DNA of 26,284 nt from a virus. This document shows positions 19,953 to 26,284 of this stretch, in pieces. The stretch's first letter is position 1. Every line of letters starts with the position of its first letter. Both the position numbers and the translations under genes were made by a program. The notes under the pieces were generated by a model. The model was not told the DNA's origin. It searched no databases and saw nothing but the letters and a program-made list of their open reading frames with translations. Location of the stretch: the IMG/VR virus record IMGVR_UViG_3300032245_000791, positions 1-26,284 of that record; one strand, 5' to 3'.

Positions 19953-21147
19953 CTTGATATTTGTTGATCATATTATATTGGCAGTGACCGATTTCAATGT
20001 TTTTCATAACGAGGAGTATCGGGATTACTTTGGGCTATATCGCAGATGGAACATTCCACCGGGAATTGAATTTTTAATACCGCGTAATGCTCCATTGGAA
20101 ATAAAAAATCCCTGGAACATAACTACTAGCAGTTTCCCACTTCCTGGTCCCAAGGATATGTCATTTGTAGATGCGGCGGATTCTTTTGGACAATCCATTG
20201 CTGATGAGATGGATGCTGGAAAACATATATACATGCTTTGGTCTGGTGGCATTGACAGTACATGTGGTGTTGTGAGTGTGTTAAAAAACTGCAAGCCCGA
20301 ACATCATGAGCAGATACATGTTGTCATGTCTGACAGTAGTCGTCAAGAAAATCCAGTGTTTTATGAAAAATATCTAAAACATTATGATCGTATTGAGTTT
20401 ACAACCTTGGATTTTGCAAACATTGATATTAAAAATATCTTGGTATTAGATGGTGAGGGCGGTGATCAAATGTTTGGATCAAGCCTGGCCAATAAAGCGT
20501 TTTCAATGTACCCGGACATAATAAATGCATCGTGGCAATCACAAATTGACTTTATAACCAAGTTGCTACGCAAGGACTGGGACACTGATCATACCTGGGA
20601 CGTTTTTATAAATCTCATGACCGGTACAATTCCTGACTACGTGCGTGTCGAAACACTTCAAGAATTCTTTTGGTGGATGAACTTTAATTTTAAAGTTGAT
20701 GCAGTATTACAAAGAACCCCACTGTATTACGGAACCACTTTGAGCAATGCTGATTTTGGATATTTTGTAAAAAATTGTGTTAGACGGTTGTTTGCTCATA
20801 AAGAAATTCAGCAGTGGAGCATGTCGGCTAGTTCAAATGAAAAAACAGAAGGTGGCAAACAAACCAAAATGCCTGCTAGACGTTATATCTATGAATTTGA
20901 TCACAATGAATATTATTTTAGAGAAAAACGCAAAGAGTTAAGCACACCGATGTTTAATCGCAAGTACTTTGCAATTGATAAAGAGTACAATCGTTATAGT
21001 CTTGATGATCGTACAGTCAGGCAACATATTAGACAATCGTTGTATCCCAATGCTGTTGGCAAAATACCGTTTGACCAACACAGCGTCCCCGGACCAACAT
21101 ATGACACAAACTTAAAATTTTGGAAGTCCAATCCAATTAACAAATAA
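19945..21147 (+). CDS. Asparagine-synthetase-like ATP-dependent enzyme
   Basis: A 400-aa protein with the two hallmarks of the asparagine synthetase/beta-lactam synthetase synthase domain. The PP-loop WSGGIDSTCGVVSVL has SGGIDS at residues 100-105. The motif LDGEGGDQMFGSS (168-180) corresponds to SGxGGDElFGGY. The N-terminal glutaminase domain with Cys1 is absent; the first 95 residues are a different short domain. The enzyme probably adenylates a carboxylate for amide or lactam formation without using glutamine through its own subunit. It is a third, more distant PP-loop protein of the window. The TAA stop forms part of the late box at 21143, and tRNA-Gly follows. Confidence 0.85.
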   Translation: MNDLIFVDHIILAVTDFNVFHNEEYRDYFGLYRRWNIPPGIEFLIPRNAPLEIKNPWNITTSSFPLPGPKDMSFVDAADSFGQSIADEMDAGKHIYMLWSGGIDSTCGVVSVLKNCKPEHHEQIHVVMSDSSRQENPVFYEKYLKHYDRIEFTTLDFANIDIKNILVLDGEGGDQMFGSSLANKAFSMYPDIINASWQSQIDFITKLLRKDWDTDHTWDVFINLMTGTIPDYVRVETLQEFFWWMNFNFKVDAVLQRTPLYYGTTLSNADFGYFVKNCVRRLFAHKEIQQWSMSASSNEKTEGGKQTKMPARRYIYEFDHNEYYFREKRKELSTPMFNRKYFAIDKEYNRYSLDDRTVRQHIRQSLYPNAVGKIPFDQHSVPGPTYDTNLKFWKSNPINK

Positions 21148-21150
21148 ATA
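21143..21150 (+). promoter_or_regulatory. Late-promoter box AATAAATA overlapping a stop codon
   Basis: The TAA stop (21145-21147) of the asparagine-synthetase-like gene is part of this box. The next element is tRNA-Gly, 15 nt downstream. Confidence 0.45.
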
Positions 21151-21165
21151 ATAGTATCAAATATC

Positions 21166-21239
21166 GCGGGTATGATGTAAAGGTAACCTGAAACCTTGCC
21201 AAGGTTTATTTGCGAGTTCGATTCTCGCTACCCGCTCCA
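21166..21239 (+). tRNA. tRNA-Gly(GCC)
   Basis: Acceptor GCGGGTA/TACCCGC, discriminator T, CCA encoded, anticodon loop TTGCCAA. Confidence 0.93.
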
Positions 21240-21245
21240 ATTAAT

Positions 21246-21956
21246 ATGACAGAAAAAACCAGACCTAAAGCATTTTGGCGCAGACATGAATTGCCTGTTG
21301 CAGAATTTCTGATGAAACATCAGCAGGCTCTGCTCGATGATTTCATGCGAGGGTACACAACGTTGGAAGACGCCGCAAGAGCACAGTGCGGCAATACCCT
21401 GGACCGTACACATTTAGGCATTCCCATTGCAGAAACAGAGCACTATATAAAAACCGACAGCCGTCCCAATATCGATTCGTGGAAAGCATTGAACTTTCGC
21501 TACGAGCGACATGACGAACGTGCCAGTGTGCGTAACTTCATGGACTTTAAGGATATGGGACGGTACCCCACTATGCGTAAGTTGTTGATGAAATACGACA
21601 AGATTTGTCCCATTGCCAACTACAGCGTCCTGGCACCACATAGTGTAATTGAACGACACACCGGTCCCGAGAACAGAGATGGTCGATATATTCGTATACA
21701 CATTCCCTTGATCATTCCCAAAGGCGATGTATTTTTTGAAGCCGCAGGCGAAGTAATTGACTGGTCCGACATTTGGGCTTTTCACAATCAGTTTGCACAC
21801 TCAGCACACAACTACACAGACGAATGGCGCTTGTGTTGTCTAATAGATTTAGATCGTGCGGCAATAGGCATGGAGCCGGGAGCACCGTATGATCCTGCTT
21901 ATGAAGCACAAAACTTGCCACCGTTTGTGTGGAACAAAGAACAAACGCATCCTTAG
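21246..21956 (+). CDS. 2OG-Fe(II) oxygenase of the Asp/Asn beta-hydroxylase family
   Basis: A 236-aa protein with the aspartyl/asparaginyl beta-hydroxylase core. NYSVLAPHSVIERHTGPENR carries the first iron-binding His (138). RIHIPLIIPKGDVFFEAAGE is the double-stranded beta-helix strand. FAHSAHNYTDEWRLCCLIDL carries the second His (185 or 188) and the 2-oxoglutarate-binding Arg195. This family binds iron with two His and no carboxylate, as seen here. It would hydroxylate an Asp/Asn-like residue or a small substrate using O2 and 2-oxoglutarate. The ATG is 6 nt after the CCA of tRNA-Gly and has no SD. The TAG stop is U8-A9-G10 of tRNA-Val, so the gene fills the gap between two tRNAs exactly. Confidence 0.87.
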   Translation: MTEKTRPKAFWRRHELPVAEFLMKHQQALLDDFMRGYTTLEDAARAQCGNTLDRTHLGIPIAETEHYIKTDSRPNIDSWKALNFRYERHDERASVRNFMDFKDMGRYPTMRKLLMKYDKICPIANYSVLAPHSVIERHTGPENRDGRYIRIHIPLIIPKGDVFFEAAGEVIDWSDIWAFHNQFAHSAHNYTDEWRLCCLIDLDRAAIGMEPGAPYDPAYEAQNLPPFVWNKEQTHP

Positions 21957-22022
21957 CTCAGTTGGTAGAGCGTCGCCTTTACACGGCGAATGTCGGCGGT
22001 TCGAGCCCGTCAGGATGTACCA
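21947..22022 (+). tRNA. tRNA-Val(UAC)
   Basis: Acceptor GCATCCT/AGGATGT, discriminator A, CCA encoded, anticodon stem TCGCC/GGCGA with loop TTTACAC. The first 10 nt are also the end of the hydroxylase gene. Confidence 0.92.
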
Positions 22023-22028
22023 ATTATT

Positions 22029-23180
22029 ATGATATGTAGCATTGACTCATCTGTTGACCCAACTAATAGAATGACCTTTTTATTAGATTGGGAAATAACA
22101 AAACTCTGTAATCTTGATTGTAGTTATTGTGGCCCAGAAAGTCACAACAACAGCACACCGCATCCACCACTGGATCGTTGCCTGGCAACTATTAAATTTA
22201 TGTTTGCATACGTTGACCTGTATATGCAACATAAAAAGAACAAAGATGTTATTTTAAATATCTATGGTGGTGAGAGCTTATTTCACCCCAACATCATCGA
22301 AATACTGGCGGCTGTTCGGGACGAGTATTCATTGTATCAGGATCGGTGGAGATTAACCACAACTTGTACCACCAATGCTGTGGTAGGAAAGAATTTACTA
22401 ACTAGAATATTGCCTTACATTGATGAGTTTACTGTTAGTTTTCATGCCGAAGCTCTGGCCAAACAGCAAACACAAACATTGGACAATTTGTTAACTATCA
22501 AACAGGCCGGCAATCGTGTCAAGTGTGTGGTCATGATGCACAATAATCCTGTATTGTGGCAGGCCAGTATGAATGCAGTTGCCTTTTGCCAAGACAATGA
22601 AATTGCCTACATATCAAAGGCATTTGATAACTCGGGACCTGAGTGGGCGTATAATGATGCACAGCAAAAATATATGAAAATATTTTGGGCATCAAAAGAC
22701 ACACTGACCAACAAGCCAATTATTGAGCAAGGCCGTGCCTGCTGTGGTGGTCGTAAGTTATCTGTCAATAACAATTTGCGTGAACGTCAGACTTTTGTGC
22801 CACGAACCAATTTTGAAGGTTGGCAATGCAGTGTCAATTGGTTTTTCTTGTACATTGATCAATTGAATGAGGAAATCTACACAAACAAAGATTGTCGTAC
22901 CAGCACCACCGGTCGTGTTGAGCCACTGGGCACTCTTGAATCCAGTGACACCATATTAGATACGCTGTCAACCCAGATGCAAACAGGCCAACTACCGGTT
23001 ATACAATGTATCAAGCCCACATGTCGCTGTGGATTTTGTGCGCCCAAGGCACAAGATGCAACACAATTTTTACAAATTGCCAACAGGCATTTTGATACCT
23101 CGGTCCTTAGTTCAATGGATAGAATGCTTGGCTTCGAACCAAGCGGTGTGGGTTCGATTCCTGCAGGACCGGCCAATTAA
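22029..23180 (+). CDS. Radical SAM protein with C-terminal Cys cluster; tRNA inside its 3' end
   Basis: A 383-aa radical SAM enzyme. C-x3-C-x2-C (CNLDCSYC; Cys27, 31, 34) binds the 4Fe-4S cluster that cleaves SAM. ILNIYGGESLFHP is the GGE motif. C-terminal Cys residues (ACCGGRK and CIKPTCRCGFC) suggest a SPASM/twitch-type auxiliary cluster domain, common in peptide- and protein-modifying enzymes. The start could be 22029 (6 nt after tRNA-Val; SD-like AGGAT lies in the tRNA) or 22071. The frame stays open through the whole of tRNA-Arg, which encodes residues ~358-382, and stops just after it. The tRNA-coded tail is unlikely to be ancestral. The stop overlaps the convergent gene's stop at TTAA. 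Confidence 0.85.
   Translation: MICSIDSSVDPTNRMTFLLDWEITKLCNLDCSYCGPESHNNSTPHPPLDRCLATIKFMFAYVDLYMQHKKNKDVILNIYGGESLFHPNIIEILAAVRDEYSLYQDRWRLTTTCTTNAVVGKNLLTRILPYIDEFTVSFHAEALAKQQTQTLDNLLTIKQAGNRVKCVVMMHNNPVLWQASMNAVAFCQDNEIAYISKAFDNSGPEWAYNDAQQKYMKIFWASKDTLTNKPIIEQGRACCGGRKLSVNNNLRERQTFVPRTNFEGWQCSVNWFFLYIDQLNEEIYTNKDCRTSTTGRVEPLGTLESSDTILDTLSTQMQTGQLPVIQCIKPTCRCGFCAPKAQDATQFLQIANRHFDTSVLSSMDRMLGFEPSGVGSIPAGPAN
23101..23175 (+). tRNA. tRNA-Arg(UCG), embedded in a radical SAM gene
   Basis: Acceptor CGGTCCT/AGGACCG, discriminator G, CCA encoded, anticodon stem CTTGG/CCAAG with loop CTTCGAA. The whole tRNA lies in the open 3' end of the upstream radical SAM frame. Confidence 0.92.
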
Positions 23181-24349
23181 ATATACGGCTCAAACAGCTG
23201 GTAAACTTCGGGGAATACATCTGCAAATTTTTGATTTCGCAGTTGATCTAAATCTTGAGTATGTTGCCAAAATTTAGGCCAATTCACATCACAGCCAGGA
23301 ATAGTTTGCATCAACAAGTTATCTATTCCTTGAGATTTGATTATTTTATTTTTTGATATACGACGGTATATTTTTTTTCGCACATCAACTGGTATGTGTC
23401 GTATATCATATTCACTGGGTGTATTGACAGCATTGAGTGCAACTGGTAATTTTAATTGACTTAGATTATCAACAATACGATCAAGCTGAACAATGTTTAA
23501 CGGCGTAACAGTGGTTGTAATGACTAATTCTACATTTTTATGTGGTTTAAAAAACTCTGTAATTTTGACAAGATTAGACAATATAGTCTTGGCATTTGCT
23601 GGGTAGCGGATATAATTTAACTCGTCTTCGTTGTCGCTGTCTATGCTGACAGCAAATCGGACTTTGGGGTATTTGGTTAATATGTCTAAATACTTGGGGT
23701 TAAAGATAGTTCCGTTGGTGTGTAGTTGTATTTGTGCATTGGCCTCAGCGGCACGACCTAGCGAATCAAACAGAGCTGGATTTAACATGGGCTCCCCGCC
23801 GTAGATATCCAAGTATACCAAATTTGGCAACCATTCGGTGAAGGTATCCCAGTAGTCTACATTGCTGGCATTGAAACTGTTTCGTATATGCTCAAATTCT
23901 TTGGTATATTCTTGTGAGGTGCCTGCGTATCCTTCTCGCTTTACAGCAATGTTGTATGAATCTTTATACCAACCCGAGCTGGTCTCGGCATTGCACATAC
24001 GACAGGCCAGATTACAAGTATTTCCGGGTTTTAAAACAAACACTCTTGGTTGTGCGGCCATAGGTACTACATCTTTAAATAAAGTGTTGAACTGTATTCT
24101 AGGACTAGAATCATTGGCCTTCTCTAAATCAGTGCAGTGAGTACATTCATTGAGTTCCCGTCCGCGATCAAGTGCAGTGGCAATCATACGCCTGGTATAA
24201 CTGCCCCATGCATCTTTAAGTTTGTCTTTATGCACAAACATTACTTGTTGTTGATTATTTTTAAAACTCATTGTGTTGACATTACAAACACAAAAATCTC
24301 CGTTGTTTTGTAATGCTAGTCCAATGTGTGGCATAATGCATTTAGTCAT
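23177..24349 (-). CDS. Radical SAM protein with N-terminal twitch-like Cys, 390 aa
   Basis: The radical SAM signature CNLACRMC (Cys112, 116, 119) is followed by LDIYGGEPMLNP, the GGE motif, and later strands with LHTNGT and AVSIDSDNE typical of the partial TIM barrel. N-terminal Cys residues (4, 20, 22, 69, 72: CIMP, CVC, CTHC) could hold an extra Fe-S cluster, so the protein looks like a twitch-containing radical SAM enzyme with the cluster domain in front. Its gene overlaps the upstream 410-aa radical SAM gene by ATGA and its stop overlaps the convergent plus-strand gene. The reaction is unknown. Confidence 0.88.
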   Translation of the reverse strand: MTKCIMPHIGLALQNNGDFCVCNVNTMSFKNNQQQVMFVHKDKLKDAWGSYTRRMIATALDRGRELNECTHCTDLEKANDSSPRIQFNTLFKDVVPMAAQPRVFVLKPGNTCNLACRMCNAETSSGWYKDSYNIAVKREGYAGTSQEYTKEFEHIRNSFNASNVDYWDTFTEWLPNLVYLDIYGGEPMLNPALFDSLGRAAEANAQIQLHTNGTIFNPKYLDILTKYPKVRFAVSIDSDNEDELNYIRYPANAKTILSNLVKITEFFKPHKNVELVITTTVTPLNIVQLDRIVDNLSQLKLPVALNAVNTPSEYDIRHIPVDVRKKIYRRISKNKIIKSQGIDNLLMQTIPGCDVNWPKFWQHTQDLDQLRNQKFADVFPEVYQLFEPYI

Positions 24350-25578
24350 AGTAGTTTTTTTATTTCTGGGAATGTTTTACGATAATCAGTTCCGCGGCGA
24401 CGATCTAATTCAGTTAAATAAATTTTTAATTTTTCTTGCAACTCAATACTGGGATCGGTGTTGGCAATTTCAGCACCGATTCCTTTAATGTACTCCAAAT
24501 AAGATATTTTTTCTGGACTGTCGGCAATGAAGATATCAACAGCTTCGTTGAATCCCAACTCAAGCAATGCGGGCCCAAATATAGTCGGATGCAAAAATGA
24601 TTTCCCCGCAGTCTTCATAATAGTCCAGTTTACTGATTTTGTTTTGCTCCAGTGATTTATTTTTTTAACCAGGGCTGGCATTTCGGGTATGCCCAAACAA
24701 CTCAAACTACTATTGATATTGAGTACAAAATCAGTGTGCTCAACCAAGTAGGTGTAATTGCGATCAAACAATTCCAAATCAAGTCCGTTGCGTAGATATT
24801 CAGCACCAGGCCCCCAGCAGTCTATGCTGCCAATGATGGTGATTTGATTTAGATTGTTGATTTTTTTTAGTTGATCGATTTGTTTAACAAACTGAGCATG
24901 TTCAATCATCATGTTACTAAAAATAACCAAGTCAAGATTGGGCAACGATTTATTTTTTAAAAATTCCAACAGGCGTTGAGTTTCTTTTTGTATAAAGGGT
25001 TCTCCGCCCAATACCAACAGTTGGTCCAGTGTGTGAATATGTTGATCTAACCAAGTAAACATTTTTTCTGTGGCGACTGGATACTCTTCGGGTATGGGCA
25101 AGAAGGGAGGTATGTGTACTCCATCTTTAAAGAAATGTCCAAATTTTTTATTTTCGTTGTTGATTTGACTGCTGAACTGCGGAGAACAATACACACATTT
25201 TAAATTGCAAACATTACTGAAATATATTTCAAGAATTCGCGGAGTCACTTGAGTGGCCATTGGTGTATGGTCAAGTTCAGGCGGAGCCCGATAGCCGTGA
25301 AAATCAAGATGCAACATACGGTCACTGGTGCCGCCTGCATCTTCAATGTTTTTACAATGTTCGCATCCGCGGCCAGGCCACTTGCCTTCAAGCATGAGTC
25401 CACGGTCGTTTAGTTTTTCTTTTGTGTTATGGAAATCAAAAGTATCAAGGTCAAACTTATTATGATTAACACGGTGACAACTTGCTGTTGTGAGTTCGGT
25501 TAGAAATACTGTACTATGTGACCATTTGAGTTGACAAGCAGTTTCGGTCTCTATTGGGAATTTTTTGTAGGTTTTCAT
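24346..25578 (-). CDS. Radical SAM protein with N-terminal Cys domain, 410 aa
   Basis: This is the first gene of the minus-strand pair. The signature is CNLKCVYC (Cys124, 128, 131), followed by LLVLGGEPFIQKE (GGE motif), NMMIEHAQF and IGSIDCWGPGAEYLR in the barrel. Four N-terminal Cys (15, 34, 72, 75: ACQ, SCH, CEHC) parallel those of its downstream partner, so the two are probably paralogs with the same domain order. Translational coupling by ATGA suggests a two-enzyme complex or successive steps. Transcription is likely from the minus-strand half of the palindromic late box at 25591; the leader would be only a few nt and no SD is seen. Confidence 0.88.
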   Translation of the reverse strand: MKTYKKFPIETETACQLKWSHSTVFLTELTTASCHRVNHNKFDLDTFDFHNTKEKLNDRGLMLEGKWPGRGCEHCKNIEDAGGTSDRMLHLDFHGYRAPPELDHTPMATQVTPRILEIYFSNVCNLKCVYCSPQFSSQINNENKKFGHFFKDGVHIPPFLPIPEEYPVATEKMFTWLDQHIHTLDQLLVLGGEPFIQKETQRLLEFLKNKSLPNLDLVIFSNMMIEHAQFVKQIDQLKKINNLNQITIIGSIDCWGPGAEYLRNGLDLELFDRNYTYLVEHTDFVLNINSSLSCLGIPEMPALVKKINHWSKTKSVNWTIMKTAGKSFLHPTIFGPALLELGFNEAVDIFIADSPEKISYLEYIKGIGAEIANTDPSIELQEKLKIYLTELDRRRGTDYRKTFPEIKKLL

Positions 25579-25590
25579 TAGTTGACTAGA

Positions 25591-25608
25591 TATTTATTGC
25601 AATAAATA
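25591..25608. promoter_or_regulatory. Palindromic divergent late-promoter box
   Basis: TATTTATTGCAATAAATA is a perfect 18-bp palindrome made of two back-to-back CAATAAATA late boxes. The minus half faces the radical SAM pair (ATG 12 nt further on). The plus half faces the tRNA-Gly/Leu/Trp unit. Confidence 0.55.
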
Positions 25609-25609
25609 G

Positions 25610-25638
25610 TTGACATTATAATACATATATGTTATATT
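25610..25638 (+). promoter_or_regulatory. Sigma70 promoter for the tRNA-Gly/Leu unit
   Basis: TTGACA (25610-25615), 17-nt spacer, TATATT (25633-25638). It directly follows the late-box palindrome and would start transcription just before tRNA-Gly (25649). Confidence 0.75.
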
Positions 25639-25648
25639 ATAGTCTTAT

Positions 25649-25722
25649 GCGGGATTGGCATATTGGTTGTGTCCTAGCCTTCCAAGCTAGTTAAAGGAGT
25701 TCGATTCTCCTATCCCGCTCCA
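25649..25722 (+). tRNA. tRNA-Gly(UCC)
   Basis: Acceptor GCGGGAT/ATCCCGC, discriminator T, CCA encoded, anticodon stem CTAGC/GCTAG with loop CTTCCAA. Confidence 0.93.
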
Positions 25723-25729
25723 AAAGATT

Positions 25730-25813
25730 GCCCCGGTGGTGTAATGGTAGCCACGCTGGTCTTAGAAGCCAGTGCAGAGATGCGTGTCGGTTCGAGTCCG
25801 ACCTGGGGCACCA
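25730..25813 (+). tRNA. tRNA-Leu(UAG)
   Basis: Acceptor GCCCCGG/CTGGGGC, discriminator A, CCA encoded, anticodon loop CTTAGAA, long variable arm. Confidence 0.93.
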
Positions 25814-25817
25814 AATT

Positions 25818-25845
25818 TTACAAATAAAGAAATCGATTGTATAAT
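25818..25845 (+). promoter_or_regulatory. Sigma70-like promoter before tRNA-Trp
   Basis: TTTACA (25818-25823), 16-nt spacer, consensus TATAAT (25840-25845). The predicted start is right at the 5' end of tRNA-Trp (25854). Confidence 0.5.
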
Positions 25846-25853
25846 ACACACAT

Positions 25854-25930
25854 GGCTCGGTAGTTCAGTCTGGCAGAACGTTGGTCTCCAAAACCAAATG
25901 TCGGAGGTTCAAATCCTTCCCGGGTCGCCA
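25854..25930 (+). tRNA. tRNA-Trp(CCA)
   Basis: Acceptor GGCTCGG/CCGGGTC, discriminator G, CCA encoded, anticodon stem TTGGT/ACCAA with loop CTCCAAA. Confidence 0.92.
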
Positions 25931-25950
25931 AGTAACTTGAAAGGTACTCC

Positions 25951-26124
25951 ATGGCTGGCAAAGCAAAATCGGTTTATTTAACAATAACCAAAAAAGGTTC
26001 GTTAAAAACAGAATTCAAAAAAATGTTTTTTGATGCAAAAGGTTATAACGAATATGTCAAATCAGATGAGTTCAAAGCCCAATGGCCTGCGGAAGAGTTT
26101 GATATTGTAAAAGAAGTTTATTAA
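25951..26124 (+). CDS. Small basic phage protein, 57 aa
   Basis: The ATG at 25951 has a GAAAGG Shine-Dalgarno sequence 7 nt upstream and lies 20 nt after tRNA-Trp. The 57-aa product starts MAGKAKSVYLTITKKGSLKT and ends EFDIVKEVY. It is rich in Lys and aromatic residues, with a beta-like start and a helical middle (FKKMFFDAKGYNEYVKSDEFKAQW). No family recognised. It lies 15 nt before a phosphoesterase gene and is probably co-transcribed with it. Confidence 0.65.
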   Translation: MAGKAKSVYLTITKKGSLKTEFKKMFFDAKGYNEYVKSDEFKAQWPAEEFDIVKEVY

Positions 26125-26139
26125 AGAAAGGAGGCGAAT

Positions 26140-26284
26140 ATGCCCGGTGTATTCTTAGTAAGCGACACGCACTTTGGACACACAGGTGTATGCCGCTTCA
26201 CACGTAACGACGGAGTTACAAAATTGCGTCCGTGGGATGACCCAGATGAAATGGACGAAGCAATGGTCAAGGCCTGGAACGAAC
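26140..26284 (+). CDS. Calcineurin-like metallophosphoesterase, N-terminal part (cut by window end)
   Basis: A strong AAAGGAGG Shine-Dalgarno sequence precedes the ATG at 26140. The 48 residues visible begin MPGVFLVSDTHFGHTGVCRF. SDTHFGH is motif I (D-x-H) of the calcineurin-like phosphoesterase fold, where Asp and His bind the first metal. The remainder, including the GNHD motif, is beyond the window. Phage members of this family hydrolyse phosphodiesters or phosphomonoesters; the substrate cannot be told from this fragment. Confidence 0.85.
   Translation, partial: MPGVFLVSDTHFGHTGVCRFTRNDGVTKLRPWDDPDEMDEAMVKAWNE

Noticed and set aside
9094-25930. A tRNA-Thr gene
   Set aside because: All T-loop-like sequences (GTTCRA) were checked by eye; none has a matching cloverleaf with a Thr anticodon.
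1-26284. CRISPR arrays, IS elements and att sites
   Set aside because: No regularly spaced repeats, transposase genes, terminal inverted repeats or integrase were seen.

Overview
The window looks like part of a large, T4-like tailed phage (myovirus) genome. The evidence is the 3' part of a terminase large subunit at the left edge, a gp32-type single-strand DNA binding protein, a UvsX recombinase with a UvsY mediator, and many NATAAATA boxes of the kind used as late promoters in T4 and cyanophages. The host is not shown directly. A periplasmic Bug/TctC-type substrate-binding protein, a family strongly expanded in Betaproteobacteria such as Burkholderiales, points to a betaproteobacterial, perhaps freshwater, host; this is inference.

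Layout. 1-5.9 kb: terminase nuclease domain, a 495-aa protein of unknown function, gp32-like SSB, a 272-aa unknown, UvsX, a small acidic protein and UvsY. 5.9-9.1 kb: a small protein, a class I methyltransferase and a cytidylyltransferase-cupin fusion, joined to the recombination genes by ATGA overlaps, then a 460-aa unknown. 9.1-12.7 kb: tRNA-Ile2, a small membrane protein, tRNA-Arg, two tandem paralogous PP-loop ATPases and the Bug protein. 12.7-17.9 kb: a leader that looks like an attenuator, then a dense array of tRNAs. Several structured, apparently non-coding RNA domains lie between these tRNAs, together with an HNH endonuclease, an RNA polymerase omega-like protein, a small unknown and a Cys-based phosphatase. 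17.9-26.3 kb: an SSS-family symporter, a 192-aa unknown, an asparagine-synthetase-like enzyme, a 2OG oxygenase of the Asp/Asn beta-hydroxylase type, three radical SAM proteins (one on +, two on -), six more tRNAs, a 57-aa protein and the start of a calcineurin-like phosphoesterase.

I count 25 tRNA genes covering 19 amino acids (all but Thr), including an initiator tRNA-fMet and a CAU tRNA with tRNA-Ile2 features. The most unusual features are: (i) tRNAs that punctuate coding genes without spacers, so that stop codons lie inside tRNA genes and one tRNA is wholly inside a radical SAM reading frame; (ii) structured RNA domains closed by long-range helices that end at or near the 5' ends of tRNAs, in about 1.8 kb without convincing genes; (iii) late-promoter boxes placed 4-5 nt before start codons that lack Shine-Dalgarno sequences, suggesting leaderless late mRNAs; (iv) a host-like metabolic set (Bug receptor, SSS symporter, omega subunit) and a group of asparagine-synthetase-like, radical SAM and hydroxylase enzymes without an obvious standard pathway.

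All family assignments come from reading motifs by eye; no searches or folding calculations were run.
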